Shown here piece after piece: positions 8,624 to 17,843 of a DNA stretch of 33,417 nt. Every line of letters begins with the position of its first letter. Within the stretch, counting starts at the first letter, position 1. Made by a program: the position numbers and the translations under genes. Below the pieces are notes generated by a model. That model worked only from the letters and a program-made list of their open reading frames with translations, was not told the origin of the DNA and searched no databases. Source of the stretch: Planctomycetota bacterium (GTDB lineage: Bacteria; Planctomycetota; B129-G9; JAJDCN01); contig JAJDCN010000224.1 in assembly GCA_029260815.1 (NCBI GenBank), forward strand, positions 1 to 33,417. Reading direction: 5' to 3'.

Positions 8624-10747
8624 ATGAGCAAATGTCTCGTTGCTCTTCTATCTGTCATTCTTTTTGTTCCCTTGGGTTGCGGACAAGATCCTGCTGAAGA
8701 AAAAGAAGAAAAGTCCGCACCGGCTCCCATCCCGGAGGCCACTCCCAATGCTGAAAAACAAGAACAGAAAGCGGTACTGGTTCCCAGTGCGGAAGCCATT
8801 ATCCAAGCGGCCCAGAATCGAAAGTGGGACCTTGTCGCTGAGCTGGTGGAAGCAGACGCATCCCTGGTCAAAGCCACCAGTAATCTTGATCGCACGCCCT
8901 TGCACATCGCTGCGTCCCACGGCAACGAAGAGAGCGTGGCGTTGCTTCTTCTTAACGGAGCCGATGTCGACGCTGTCGATCGCATGAACAACACTCCCCT
9001 GCACCGAGCAGCCGGCAAGGGCCATTCTATAATCGTCGAGCTCCTACTCGAGGCCGACGCCAAAGCTGAAATGCAAAACTGGCAGGGCGAGACCCCCTTG
9101 GCGCTTGCGCAAAAAGGCAAGCATGATCGAATCATAAAGCTCCTCAAACCAAAAGAAGTCGTCACCCCAGCACCCTCACCACCGCTGGAAAAACCAGAAG
9201 ACCCGGATCCCAATGGACCCGACACGGCCTTCTGGAACCCCGAAGCGATCCAAAAGATGATCGACGAAGCAGACCAGGACCTCGCCCAAGACCTGGACTT
9301 GCCAGACAACAATATCAAGAAAATCGTCCCAGAGAATGGCGGGAATCCAAGCGAAGCCGTGCGAAAGATGATCGCCGAGGATCCAAAAAGCCTCAACCGC
9401 AAAGACGAGGACGGACTCACCCCTCTGCAGAAAGCCATCGCAATTGAAGACGTCGATCTGGTGAAATCACTTCTAAAAAAAGGGGCCAACGTTTATATCA
9501 AGAGTCCGGACCACTTGGAACCACTCCATGTGGCGGCACGGCTGGGAAACGCGGAGATCGCAAGGGCCCTTCTCGCACACGGTGCGGATCCGAGCTCCCA
9601 GACGTGGGCCGAGCAGACGCCGATGCACATGGCCGCAATGGCCGGAAGCGTTGAAACCTGCAAGATACTGAGGGATCGTAAAGGAGATATCAACGCCAAG
9701 GACAAGCATTTTCTTCGGCCGATCCACTACGCCTCCAGTCGCGGGAACCGAGACGTGCTCAAATGGCTGCTCGACAACGGAGCCGATCTCCAATACAAGA
9801 GCGCGGGCGGATGGTCGGCGCTGCATTACGCCGTGTTCCACAACCGGATGGACACCGCAAAGCTGTTGATAAAAAGACGAGCATCGATCAACAGCAGTAA
9901 CAACAGAAAAATCACACCGCTGATCCTGGCCATCAAGACCGAAAACACGGCCATGGCAGAGATGCTGCTTCTGAACAACGCCTTTGTCAACTCGGTCTCC
10001 AATTCCGGGCGGTCTCCGCTGTACTACGCCTTATCCCACCGTAGCAAAGAATTGATGAGTCTCCTCAGCCGCTACAATGCCGATCCCAATGCGACGGCCA
10101 ACAACGAACGAACCGCCATGCACCGGGCCGCCTTTGACGGCCGCCACGATATCGTCGACATGCTGAAAAACATGAGCGCCAAGGTCAGTCCGAAAGACGA
10201 GGAAGGCCGCACTCCACTCCACATGGCCGCCGTCAACAGAAAGAACGAGACAATCATTAAATTGCTGGATCTCGGTGGCGATATTCATGAACGCGACAAA
10301 AAGTGGAGAACCCCGCTGCACTATGCCGCCATGAAAGGACACTACGAGACCGTGACGGCTCTGATCGACGCCGGAGCGTCCTACGGATCATTGGATCTTG
10401 ATGATCTCAGCCCAAAAGATCTCGCCCGGCGCGCCGGCTACCGGCGCATCGTCGATTATCTTAAGAGAATCGAAGACGAAGAGCGGGGCGAAGATGCCGA
10501 CCCGGAAAAGAAGGAAGCATTCGAGCAGAGCAAAGTGTTCGTAAAAAAACGACTGGTGTCGCCTGCAACGGCAAAATTTCCAGAGTACGATGGGTCCTTT
10601 GTAACAGCTTTGGACGACGGCCGGTTCCGGGTATCGGCTTATGTTGACTCCAAATCTCGTTTGGGAGTAAAAAAACGAACCAAATACACATGTGTCCTGG
10701 AAAGGTTAGATGGCAATAATTGGATTCTTAAAAGCTTAGATATGTAA
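8624..10747 (+). CDS. Ankyrin-repeat lipoprotein 1, with unique C-terminal domain
   Basis: Signal peptide/lipobox FVPLGCG; many TPLHxAAxxGxxxxVxxLLxxGAD repeats; C-terminal FVKKRLVSPATAKFPEYDG...RVSAYVDSKSRLGVKKRTKYTCVLERL. Confidence 0.92.
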   Translation: MSKCLVALLSVILFVPLGCGQDPAEEKEEKSAPAPIPEATPNAEKQEQKAVLVPSAEAIIQAAQNRKWDLVAELVEADASLVKATSNLDRTPLHIAASHGNEESVALLLLNGADVDAVDRMNNTPLHRAAGKGHSIIVELLLEADAKAEMQNWQGETPLALAQKGKHDRIIKLLKPKEVVTPAPSPPLEKPEDPDPNGPDTAFWNPEAIQKMIDEADQDLAQDLDLPDNNIKKIVPENGGNPSEAVRKMIAEDPKSLNRKDEDGLTPLQKAIAIEDVDLVKSLLKKGANVYIKSPDHLEPLHVAARLGNAEIARALLAHGADPSSQTWAEQTPMHMAAMAGSVETCKILRDRKGDINAKDKHFLRPIHYASSRGNRDVLKWLLDNGADLQYKSAGGWSALHYAVFHNRMDTAKLLIKRRASINSSNNRKITPLILAIKTENTAMAEMLLLNNAFVNSVSNSGRSPLYYALSHRSKELMSLLSRYNADPNATANNERTAMHRAAFDGRHDIVDMLKNMSAKVSPKDEEGRTPLHMAAVNRKNETIIKLLDLGGDIHERDKKWRTPLHYAAMKGHYETVTALIDAGASYGSLDLDDLSPKDLARRAGYRRIVDYLKRIEDEERGEDADPEKKEAFEQSKVFVKKRLVSPATAKFPEYDGSFVTALDDGRFRVSAYVDSKSRLGVKKRTKYTCVLERLDGNNWILKSLDM

Positions 10748-10827
10748 ATCAAGGCAACCTTCAATCGTTTTGGAGTGCTCTATTCGCACCGCTGGCCCCT
10801 GATTCAAGAGCTTAGAGGGAAGATTCA

Positions 10828-12507
10828 ATGAACAGACGTCTTCTTGTGCTTTTCTTTGTCACGTTAATCGTCCCCCTGGGTTGCGAGAGTCGTCCTGCTG
10901 AGACACAGGAACAGAGTGGCGAACTGACGCCCAGTACGGCAGCGATTCTTAATGCCGACCGCCAGCTCGAGTTGGAAGCGGTTGCCAAGCTCTTGAAAAC
11001 GGCTCCATCTCTTGCCCACGCCACCGACACCATGGACCGCACCCCATTACACATCGCGGCGTCCAATGGCAACGAAGATGTTGTTGAATTGCTTCTGACC
11101 AGCGGGGCCGGTGTCAACGCCGTCGATCAAATGCAAGACACCCCGCTGCACCTCGCGGCCAGCAACGGCCATGATGAAGTCGTTAAACTCCTAATCAATG
11201 CCGACGCCCAAATCGAAATAAAGAATTCGCAGGGCGAGACTCCGTTGCTGCTCGCACAAAGGGAGAAGCACTCCCGCATCGTAGCTCTACTTAAATCAAA
11301 AGGTGCAAGCGCGGTGCGGAATGGATTGGTCGTGGATGTCATGGATCTCGAAGATAAACGAAGATTGGTCCACGAAGCTGACAAAGATCTGGTTAAAACG
11401 CTGAATCTACCTAGCGCACCCATCAAGAGCGATGATGAACCTTCCCGCTTGCACACCGCGATCGCCGATGAAGATGTCGATCAGGTGAAGTGGCTTCTGG
11501 GAAATGGAGCCAACGTTCATGCTTCAAACTCCGACCACTTCGCACCGATCCACATGGCGGCACGGCTGGGAAGCGTGGAAATCGTGAAGGTCCTTCTCGC
11601 GCACGGTGCGGACTCAGTCTCCACGACCCTGGCCAAGCACACCCCCATGCACATGGCTGCAATGGCCGGAAGCGTCGAAGTCTGCAAGATGCTAAAGGAC
11701 CAAAAAGCCGACATCAACCCCAAGGACAAACAATACCTTCGGCCGATCCACTACGCCGCGGGTCATGGGCACCAGGAGGTGCTCAAATGGCTGCTCGACC
11801 ATAATACAGATGTCCAATACAAGGCGGCGCAGGGGTGGTCGGCACTGCATTATGCGGTGTTCCACAACCGCATGGATGCCGCCGAGATGTTGGTAAAGAG
11901 AGGGGCTCCGATCAACAGCAGCAACCAGAAGAGAATCACGCCTCTGATCCTCGCCATCAAAGTCGAAAACTCATCCATGGCCGAAATGCTGCTGAAAAAC
12001 AAGGCCTACGTCAATGCAGTCTCCGATACCGGCCGATCCCCTTTGTATTACGCTTTGTCTCTTCACAACGAAGAGTTAATGAGTTTATTGAATCGCTATA
12101 ACTTCATTCCCGACGCAGCAGCCAACAACGGACGAACTGCCATGCACCGAGCCGCTTTCGACGGGCGGGCCTACGTCATCGACATGCTGAAGAGCATAAA
12201 CGCCAAGGTCAGCCCAAAAGACGAAGACGGCCGCACCCCACTCCACATGGCCGCCGTCAACAGCAAGATTTCGGCGATTGCCAAGCTGGTCAAGCTTGGG
12301 GCTGAGATAAACGCTCTCGACAACCGGGGCAGGGCCCCGCTCCACTACACCGCGATGAAAGGACATTACGAGGCCATGAAGACGTTGCTGAATCTCGATG
12401 CTTCTTACACGGCAAAAGACGGACGTGGCTATACCGCAAAAGAACTGGCCACACTAGCCGGATTCCCGCGCTTGGTCAACTACCTTACGAAACTCGAAGA
12501 AGAGTGA
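10828..12507 (+). CDS. Ankyrin-repeat lipoprotein 2
   Basis: Lipobox IVPLGCE; ankyrin repeats; paralogous to the flanking genes. Confidence 0.92.
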   Translation: MNRRLLVLFFVTLIVPLGCESRPAETQEQSGELTPSTAAILNADRQLELEAVAKLLKTAPSLAHATDTMDRTPLHIAASNGNEDVVELLLTSGAGVNAVDQMQDTPLHLAASNGHDEVVKLLINADAQIEIKNSQGETPLLLAQREKHSRIVALLKSKGASAVRNGLVVDVMDLEDKRRLVHEADKDLVKTLNLPSAPIKSDDEPSRLHTAIADEDVDQVKWLLGNGANVHASNSDHFAPIHMAARLGSVEIVKVLLAHGADSVSTTLAKHTPMHMAAMAGSVEVCKMLKDQKADINPKDKQYLRPIHYAAGHGHQEVLKWLLDHNTDVQYKAAQGWSALHYAVFHNRMDAAEMLVKRGAPINSSNQKRITPLILAIKVENSSMAEMLLKNKAYVNAVSDTGRSPLYYALSLHNEELMSLLNRYNFIPDAAANNGRTAMHRAAFDGRAYVIDMLKSINAKVSPKDEDGRTPLHMAAVNSKISAIAKLVKLGAEINALDNRGRAPLHYTAMKGHYEAMKTLLNLDASYTAKDGRGYTAKELATLAGFPRLVNYLTKLEEE

Positions 12508-12673
12508 AGCGATCCAAAATAATTCAGCGGTGAACGGCCCGGACGGAATTTTGCGGGCCACCGAAGAACCGCGATTTCACATTTATCGTAACCAATCGCC
12601 ACCTAAACCTTTCGGGCTACTCGCCAGAAGCAGAAACCACAAGTTTCAATACACTTTAAACGAAAAATATTCC

Positions 12674-12702
12674 TTGTCGTGAAATCAAAAACAAGGTAGC
12701 CT
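12674..12702 (+). promoter_or_regulatory. Putative promoter of third ankyrin gene (TTGTCG-N17-TAGCCT)
   Basis: Homologous to 8528-8556 with the same spacing. Confidence 0.4.
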
Positions 12703-12770
12703 TTTATTAATTGTGGAGTTGCTGGGCTCGCACCGCTTGACCGCGATAGAGTCGTTTAGGGAGAAATTCG

Positions 12771-14939
12771 ATGCGCCGACCTATCCTTTCACTTTTGTTT
12801 GTCCTTCTTCTTGTTCCCGCCGGCTGCGGAAAAGATGCTGCTAAGAAGAAAGCTCAGAACCCCGTACTGGTTCCCAGTGCGGAAGCGATCCTCCTCGCTG
12901 CCCAATATCGCGACTGGGATACTCTCACCAAACTGGTCGAAGCAGACGCAGACCTGGTCCAAGCAATCGGTGATCTAGACCTTACCCCATTGCACATCGT
13001 AGCGTCCCACGGCAATGAAGACGTTGTTGAATTGCTTCTAAGCAACGGAGCCGATGTCAACGCCCTCGATCGACTCAATAATACCCCGTTACACCGCGCG
13101 GCCAGCAACGGCCATTACAAAGTCGTCCGGCTCCTAGTCGACGCCCAAGCCTCAACCGAAGCGAAAAACAGGCAGGGCAATACCGCGCTGCTACTCGCCA
13201 AAAAAGAGAAGCACACCCGAATCGCCAATTTCCTTAAACCCGAGGAAGTCGACGTATCACCCAATATCTCAGACGAGCCGGACTTTCCGGAGAACGAAAT
13301 CTCTGCAGCGCTCGCATTCGATATCGCGAAGGCCCGAGAGCAAATTCTGAAAGACGATAAGGGAGTATTTGACATCCTCGATTTCGAGGAAAAGGGAGAT
13401 ACCCTCGACAAAAAATCTGACGCAGAGCTTGAGGACCCAAGCGAGCTACCCCGTCCGGGCGACCCCGACGACATCTTTGTGGCCGCAAGCGACGAAAACT
13501 GGCCGGCCGTTCGTCGATCGCTCAACGCGAACCCTAACTTTGTTCACCTCAAAAACACTCAAGAGGCTACCGTCCTGCACCTGGCCGCGGCAAAAAACGA
13601 CAAGGCGACGGTCCACCGGCTGCTGGAAAAAGGAGCCGACATCAATGCCAAGGACGATCAAGGCCGAACGCCCTTGATGCGCGCCGCCGGAAGTGACAGT
13701 CTCGAAACTGTCGCGGTTCTTGTCGCCCGCGGGGCCAAAATCAAAGAGAAGGACAACCTCGGCAACGAGGCCCTCGATCTGGCCAAAAGCGAAGCTGCCA
13801 AGGAGATGATCGCCGCGACGCCGCAGGTGCTCAACCGCAAAAACGAGGATGGGCTCACCCGGCTACAGATCGCCGTCGCCAACGACGACGTCGATCAGGT
13901 GAAGTGGCTTCTGAAAATGGGGGCCAACGTCCATATTTCGAATCCCGACCATTTCGAGCCAATCCACGTGGCCGCACGGCGAGGAAACGCCGAAATCGTG
14001 AAAGCTCTTCTCGAGTCTGATGCAGACCCGATCTCCAAGACGTGGGCTGAAAGAACGCCCATTCATATGGCTGCAATGTCCGGAAGCGTCGAAGTCTGCA
14101 AGCTGCTGAAGGAGCAAAAAGCAGACATCAACCCCAAGGACAAGCAATTCCTTCGGCCAATCCACTATGCCGCCAGTCGCGGGCACCAGGACGTGCTCAA
14201 ATGGCTGCTCGACAACGGGGCTGATTTCCAATATAAGACGGCGCAGGGATGGTCGGCACTGCATTATGCCGTGTTTCACAACCGCATAGATGCCGCCGAG
14301 CTATTGGTAAAGAGGGGGGCTCCTATCAACAGCAGTAACAAGAAGAGAATTACCCCTCTGATCCTCGCCATCAAAGTCGAAAACTCATCCATGGCGGAGA
14401 TGCTGTTGAAAAACAAGGCCTACGTCAATGCAGTCTCCGATACCGGCCGCTCTCCTTTGTATTACGCATTGTCTCTTCATAACGACGATTTAATGAGCTT
14501 GTTGAATCGCTATAACGTCAATCCCGACGCGGCAGCCAATAATGGACGAACCGCCATGCACCGAGCCGCCTTCGACGGACGCCCCTATGTCATGGATATG
14601 CTGAAGAGCATGAATGCCAAGGTCAACCCGAAAGACGACGAAGGCAAGATGCCCATCCATATGGCGGCCGTCAACAATAAGATTCCAGCGATTAACAAGC
14701 TAGTCGAGATGGGCGCCGAGATTCACGGCGTCGACAAGCGAGGAAGGGCCGCACTGCATTACACCACGATGAAAGGACATTACGAGGCCATGAAGACAAT
14801 GTTCAGTCTCGGCGCCGATTACGGACTTAGAGACAAGAATGGCTCCACCGCCAAAAGCATAGCCGCGAAAGCCGGCTTCCAGCGGATGGTCGACTACATT
14901 ACGAAACTCGAAAAACAAGAGCGAGGCGATCTTAGATAA
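12771..14939 (+). CDS. Ankyrin-repeat lipoprotein 3
   Basis: Lipobox LVPAGCG; ankyrin repeats; paralogous to the two preceding genes. Confidence 0.92.
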   Translation: MRRPILSLLFVLLLVPAGCGKDAAKKKAQNPVLVPSAEAILLAAQYRDWDTLTKLVEADADLVQAIGDLDLTPLHIVASHGNEDVVELLLSNGADVNALDRLNNTPLHRAASNGHYKVVRLLVDAQASTEAKNRQGNTALLLAKKEKHTRIANFLKPEEVDVSPNISDEPDFPENEISAALAFDIAKAREQILKDDKGVFDILDFEEKGDTLDKKSDAELEDPSELPRPGDPDDIFVAASDENWPAVRRSLNANPNFVHLKNTQEATVLHLAAAKNDKATVHRLLEKGADINAKDDQGRTPLMRAAGSDSLETVAVLVARGAKIKEKDNLGNEALDLAKSEAAKEMIAATPQVLNRKNEDGLTRLQIAVANDDVDQVKWLLKMGANVHISNPDHFEPIHVAARRGNAEIVKALLESDADPISKTWAERTPIHMAAMSGSVEVCKLLKEQKADINPKDKQFLRPIHYAASRGHQDVLKWLLDNGADFQYKTAQGWSALHYAVFHNRIDAAELLVKRGAPINSSNKKRITPLILAIKVENSSMAEMLLKNKAYVNAVSDTGRSPLYYALSLHNDDLMSLLNRYNVNPDAAANNGRTAMHRAAFDGRPYVMDMLKSMNAKVNPKDDEGKMPIHMAAVNNKIPAINKLVEMGAEIHGVDKRGRAALHYTTMKGHYEAMKTMFSLGADYGLRDKNGSTAKSIAAKAGFQRMVDYITKLEKQERGDLR

Positions 14940-15116
14940 TTAAAGAGATGCTGTGGGGCAGGTCTCTCCTCGTTTGTTGATGCCTACGTCTATTTTTGGA
15001 AAAGCGCACAGCGTGATGCGCGCCGTGTATATTCCCTTCTCCCTCTGGTACAATCGGATTGACAGGGTCATCGGTCCTGCTCGATATCCTGTACCTATTG
15101 AGAAGAAGGGCGTATC

Positions 15117-15932
15117 ATGAATCGAAAGCCAGCGGTCGCGGGAACGTTTTACCCTGCGTCTCCCGACAAACTCATCGATATGCTGGATGCGTTCGCGGCA
15201 GACGAACCCGAGCCTCAAAGGCAGCCGCGGCGGACCCTCGCAATCCTGGTACCTCACGCGGGATACGTCTATTCCGGAGCTGTCGCGACCGCCGTATACA
15301 CTGCGGTCGAGCCGCCCGACGTCGCCGTGATTCTTTGCCCCAACCACACAGGGTTGGGCCGTCGGATCAGCCTATGGGCCGGCGACGCGTGGGAGACGCC
15401 GCTGGGAACGGTACCGGTGGACCGAGAACTGGCGGAATCGATACAAGCGCACTGCCCTGAGGTTCAGCTGGATATCGATGCGCACCGAATGGAACACGCC
15501 ATCGAAGTGCAACTTCCCTTCCTCCAGCGGCTCAATCCGAAAATCCAGATCGTACCCATCGTCCTTGCCACGCGGAAGTCGGACACCATCCAGAGCTTGG
15601 GCCGGGGAATCGCAGAGGCGGTTCGCGAACACCCCACGCGCACATTGCTGGTTGCCAGTTCCGACATGACCCACTATGAGGATCACCCCACCGCCAAGGC
15701 GAAGGATCAACTGGCCATCGACGCTATGCTCGCGTTGAACGAGGTCGAGCTGGCTCATATCGTGGCCACCCGTCCTATTTCCATGTGCGGCTGTGCTCCG
15801 GCAACCGCGATCATCACCGCCGCCAAGCAGTTGGGCGCCAGACAAGCGGTCATGCAACGGTATCAAACCAGCGGCGAGATCAACGGAGACTTTGAGCAGG
15901 TGGTCGGCTACGCCGGCATCACTTTTCACTAA
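15117..15932 (+). CDS. amrB: MEMO1-like / AmmeMemoRadiSam system protein B
   Basis: RKPAVAGTFYPASPDKL, LVPHAGYVYSGAVAT, CPNHTG, MEHAIEVQLPFLQ, SSDMTHYE, CGCAPATAII motifs. Confidence 0.88.
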   Translation: MNRKPAVAGTFYPASPDKLIDMLDAFAADEPEPQRQPRRTLAILVPHAGYVYSGAVATAVYTAVEPPDVAVILCPNHTGLGRRISLWAGDAWETPLGTVPVDRELAESIQAHCPEVQLDIDAHRMEHAIEVQLPFLQRLNPKIQIVPIVLATRKSDTIQSLGRGIAEAVREHPTRTLLVASSDMTHYEDHPTAKAKDQLAIDAMLALNEVELAHIVATRPISMCGCAPATAIITAAKQLGARQAVMQRYQTSGEINGDFEQVVGYAGITFH

Positions 15933-16024
15933 TCCCGATACAAGCGAGGACCGAGGGGAACGGAATTTGCGTCGGTGAGGCAAGGAGTCTTTGATTACAG
16001 ATAATACCGCGAATGGAGCCACCC

Positions 16025-17221
16025 ATGTGTAAAGCGATTGGCCTCGTTGTCTTCTTTGTCGTCAGTTGTACCTCGGTAGTGGCATCCCCTCCACAAGCTC
16101 CAACGGTCCCGCTGGAGGAAGCGATTGCAGCACTGGGCAGCCCCTATCAGGATGAGCGCAACCAAGGCATGAAAAGCATCGAAGAAATAACTCCCCTGCC
16201 CGCAAACCGCCTGCTGCGTGCACTTGAATCAGACAACCTCTATATCCGCCGAGGCAGCTCCGAACTGCTGGCCCGGCTGGCCGGCCCCGAGCAGATTGAC
16301 GAAGCGACACGTTTGGCATTGGCCGCACGGATCACACCAAAACAAGACACCACCGTCAGCGTAAACATCGTTCGCCTGTTGCATCGCATTCAGGCACGCA
16401 AAGCAGTTCCCGCTGCCCTCCAATACTTTCGGACCAGAAGGATGGGAGTTGAGGATACGCCCCTTCAACTTGCGCTGGTCCGATTTTCCGCTCTAGGGGA
16501 CCAGTCAGCCATCCCGATTCTCCATCTGCAGACAGCCCAAAGCCACGACCGCGCACTCCGCAGGGCGGCAATGGTTTCGCTGGTCCAGCTCGGCTCAAAA
16601 ACCCACGAAACCGATTTGGTGACATGGGTCCATGCGGAACCTGATGTTGTCGAAAAGATCCAGCTTATCGAAGCCCTGGCCGAAACGAAAACGATGGCCG
16701 CCTTTGGCGTCGCTGCGATTTACGTGCACGACGCTTCCCAGGAACTGCGAATGGCTTCCTACAATGCCCTCGCGGCGCTCGGCACGTACGATGCCGCCCG
16801 CCTGTTGGTCGGCCGCATCGGGACCGCCGAAAACAACGCCGACCGGGAAGCGGCTCTGGCCAGGCTGCTCACCTTCAAGAGCAACACGAACTTGGCCGTT
16901 CTATTGAAAGCACAGTGGTTGCGAGCCACTCCGGGCCCCGCGGTGCCGCGCCTGATGCAGGCCGCTGCCACCCTAGGCCCTCGCCAAGGTGGAGCGCTCT
17001 TGATTCAGATGATGGAGCGTCATGCCAATGAACCAACCGAGCAAATGCCCACTTGGGGCTATACCGCCCAACGCCTCCTGCGACAGATCTCCAACCAGAA
17101 ATTCGGCAAAGACCTTTACAGCATCCCCGCTGCGGAGCGTCAAGCCATACTCCAGGCCTGGAAAGACTGGTGGCAGAAAAGCTACGGCCCGTCACCCCTG
17201 CCTGATCCGGCCAGAAAATGA
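16025..17221 (+). CDS. Exported HEAT-repeat protein
   Basis: N-terminal signal sequence MCKAIGLVVFFVVSCTSVVAS; helical repeats such as LRRAAMVSLVQLGS, ELRMASYNALAALGTYDAARLL. Confidence 0.7.
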   Translation: MCKAIGLVVFFVVSCTSVVASPPQAPTVPLEEAIAALGSPYQDERNQGMKSIEEITPLPANRLLRALESDNLYIRRGSSELLARLAGPEQIDEATRLALAARITPKQDTTVSVNIVRLLHRIQARKAVPAALQYFRTRRMGVEDTPLQLALVRFSALGDQSAIPILHLQTAQSHDRALRRAAMVSLVQLGSKTHETDLVTWVHAEPDVVEKIQLIEALAETKTMAAFGVAAIYVHDASQELRMASYNALAALGTYDAARLLVGRIGTAENNADREAALARLLTFKSNTNLAVLLKAQWLRATPGPAVPRLMQAAATLGPRQGGALLIQMMERHANEPTEQMPTWGYTAQRLLRQISNQKFGKDLYSIPAAERQAILQAWKDWWQKSYGPSPLPDPARK

Positions 17222-17288
17222 GCGAAAAAAATTCAAAAAAATCCATGACGTTTCCCGGTTTCGAACGACTTACCGGTAGAGACGACCT

Positions 17289-17843
17289 ATGAACCTACAG
17301 GACGCGGAACTCGTCCAGCGCAGTTTATCCGGTGACACCAAGGCCTTCAGCCGTTTGGTAGAGAGGTATCAGAACGTGGCGTGTGCCCTAGCCTACAGTA
17401 TCGTTGGGGATTTTAGCCTCGCGGAGGACGTGGCCCAAACCGCATTTCTTGCCGCCTACAACACCCTGCCAAAGCTCAAAGAGCCGGAAAAATTCTCCGC
17501 TTGGCTCAATGGGATCGTCTCCCACCTCGCGGTGGACCAAGTGCGACGCCTCAAGAGACAACCGATTCAACTGACCGAAGCTGACGCCGTAGCCGCTGCC
17601 CCCCGCTCCCTCGAATCCCACGACGATCCTCACGGGGCGCTACAGGCCCTTGTGCACACGCTGGAGGAACCGCAACGCCAGGCGATTACCTTAAAGTATT
17701 TCGCCCGCCTGTCCTACAAGCAGATCGGCGAGGTCATGGGCGTCCCCGCAAGCACCGTACGCGGCTATCTGGCTCGGGGTATGGCCCAATTGCGAAACCG
17801 CGGCCGGGATCACCGCGAAGCCGAGGACGGAGAAGCACGATGA
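17289..17843 (+). CDS. RNA polymerase ECF-family sigma factor
   Basis: FSRLVERYQNVACALAYSIVGDFSLAEDVAQTAFLAAYNTL (sigma2) and LEEPQRQAITLKYFARLSYKQIGEVMGVPASTVRGYLARGMAQLR (sigma4). Confidence 0.93.
   Translation: MNLQDAELVQRSLSGDTKAFSRLVERYQNVACALAYSIVGDFSLAEDVAQTAFLAAYNTLPKLKEPEKFSAWLNGIVSHLAVDQVRRLKRQPIQLTEADAVAAAPRSLESHDDPHGALQALVHTLEEPQRQAITLKYFARLSYKQIGEVMGVPASTVRGYLARGMAQLRNRGRDHREAEDGEAR

Noticed and set aside
8581-9489. 302-aa minus-strand ORF, Ser-rich
   Set aside because: Antisense to the first ankyrin gene; Ser-richness is the complement of repeat codons.
12536-12559. GGCCCG...CGGGCC hairpin after the second ankyrin gene as a terminator
   Set aside because: Stem of 6 bp without a following T-run; noted only as a possible structure.
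15031-15116. TTGACA near 15059 as promoter for amrB
   Set aside because: No good -10 at 16-18 nt spacing; only weak matches at 18-20 nt.
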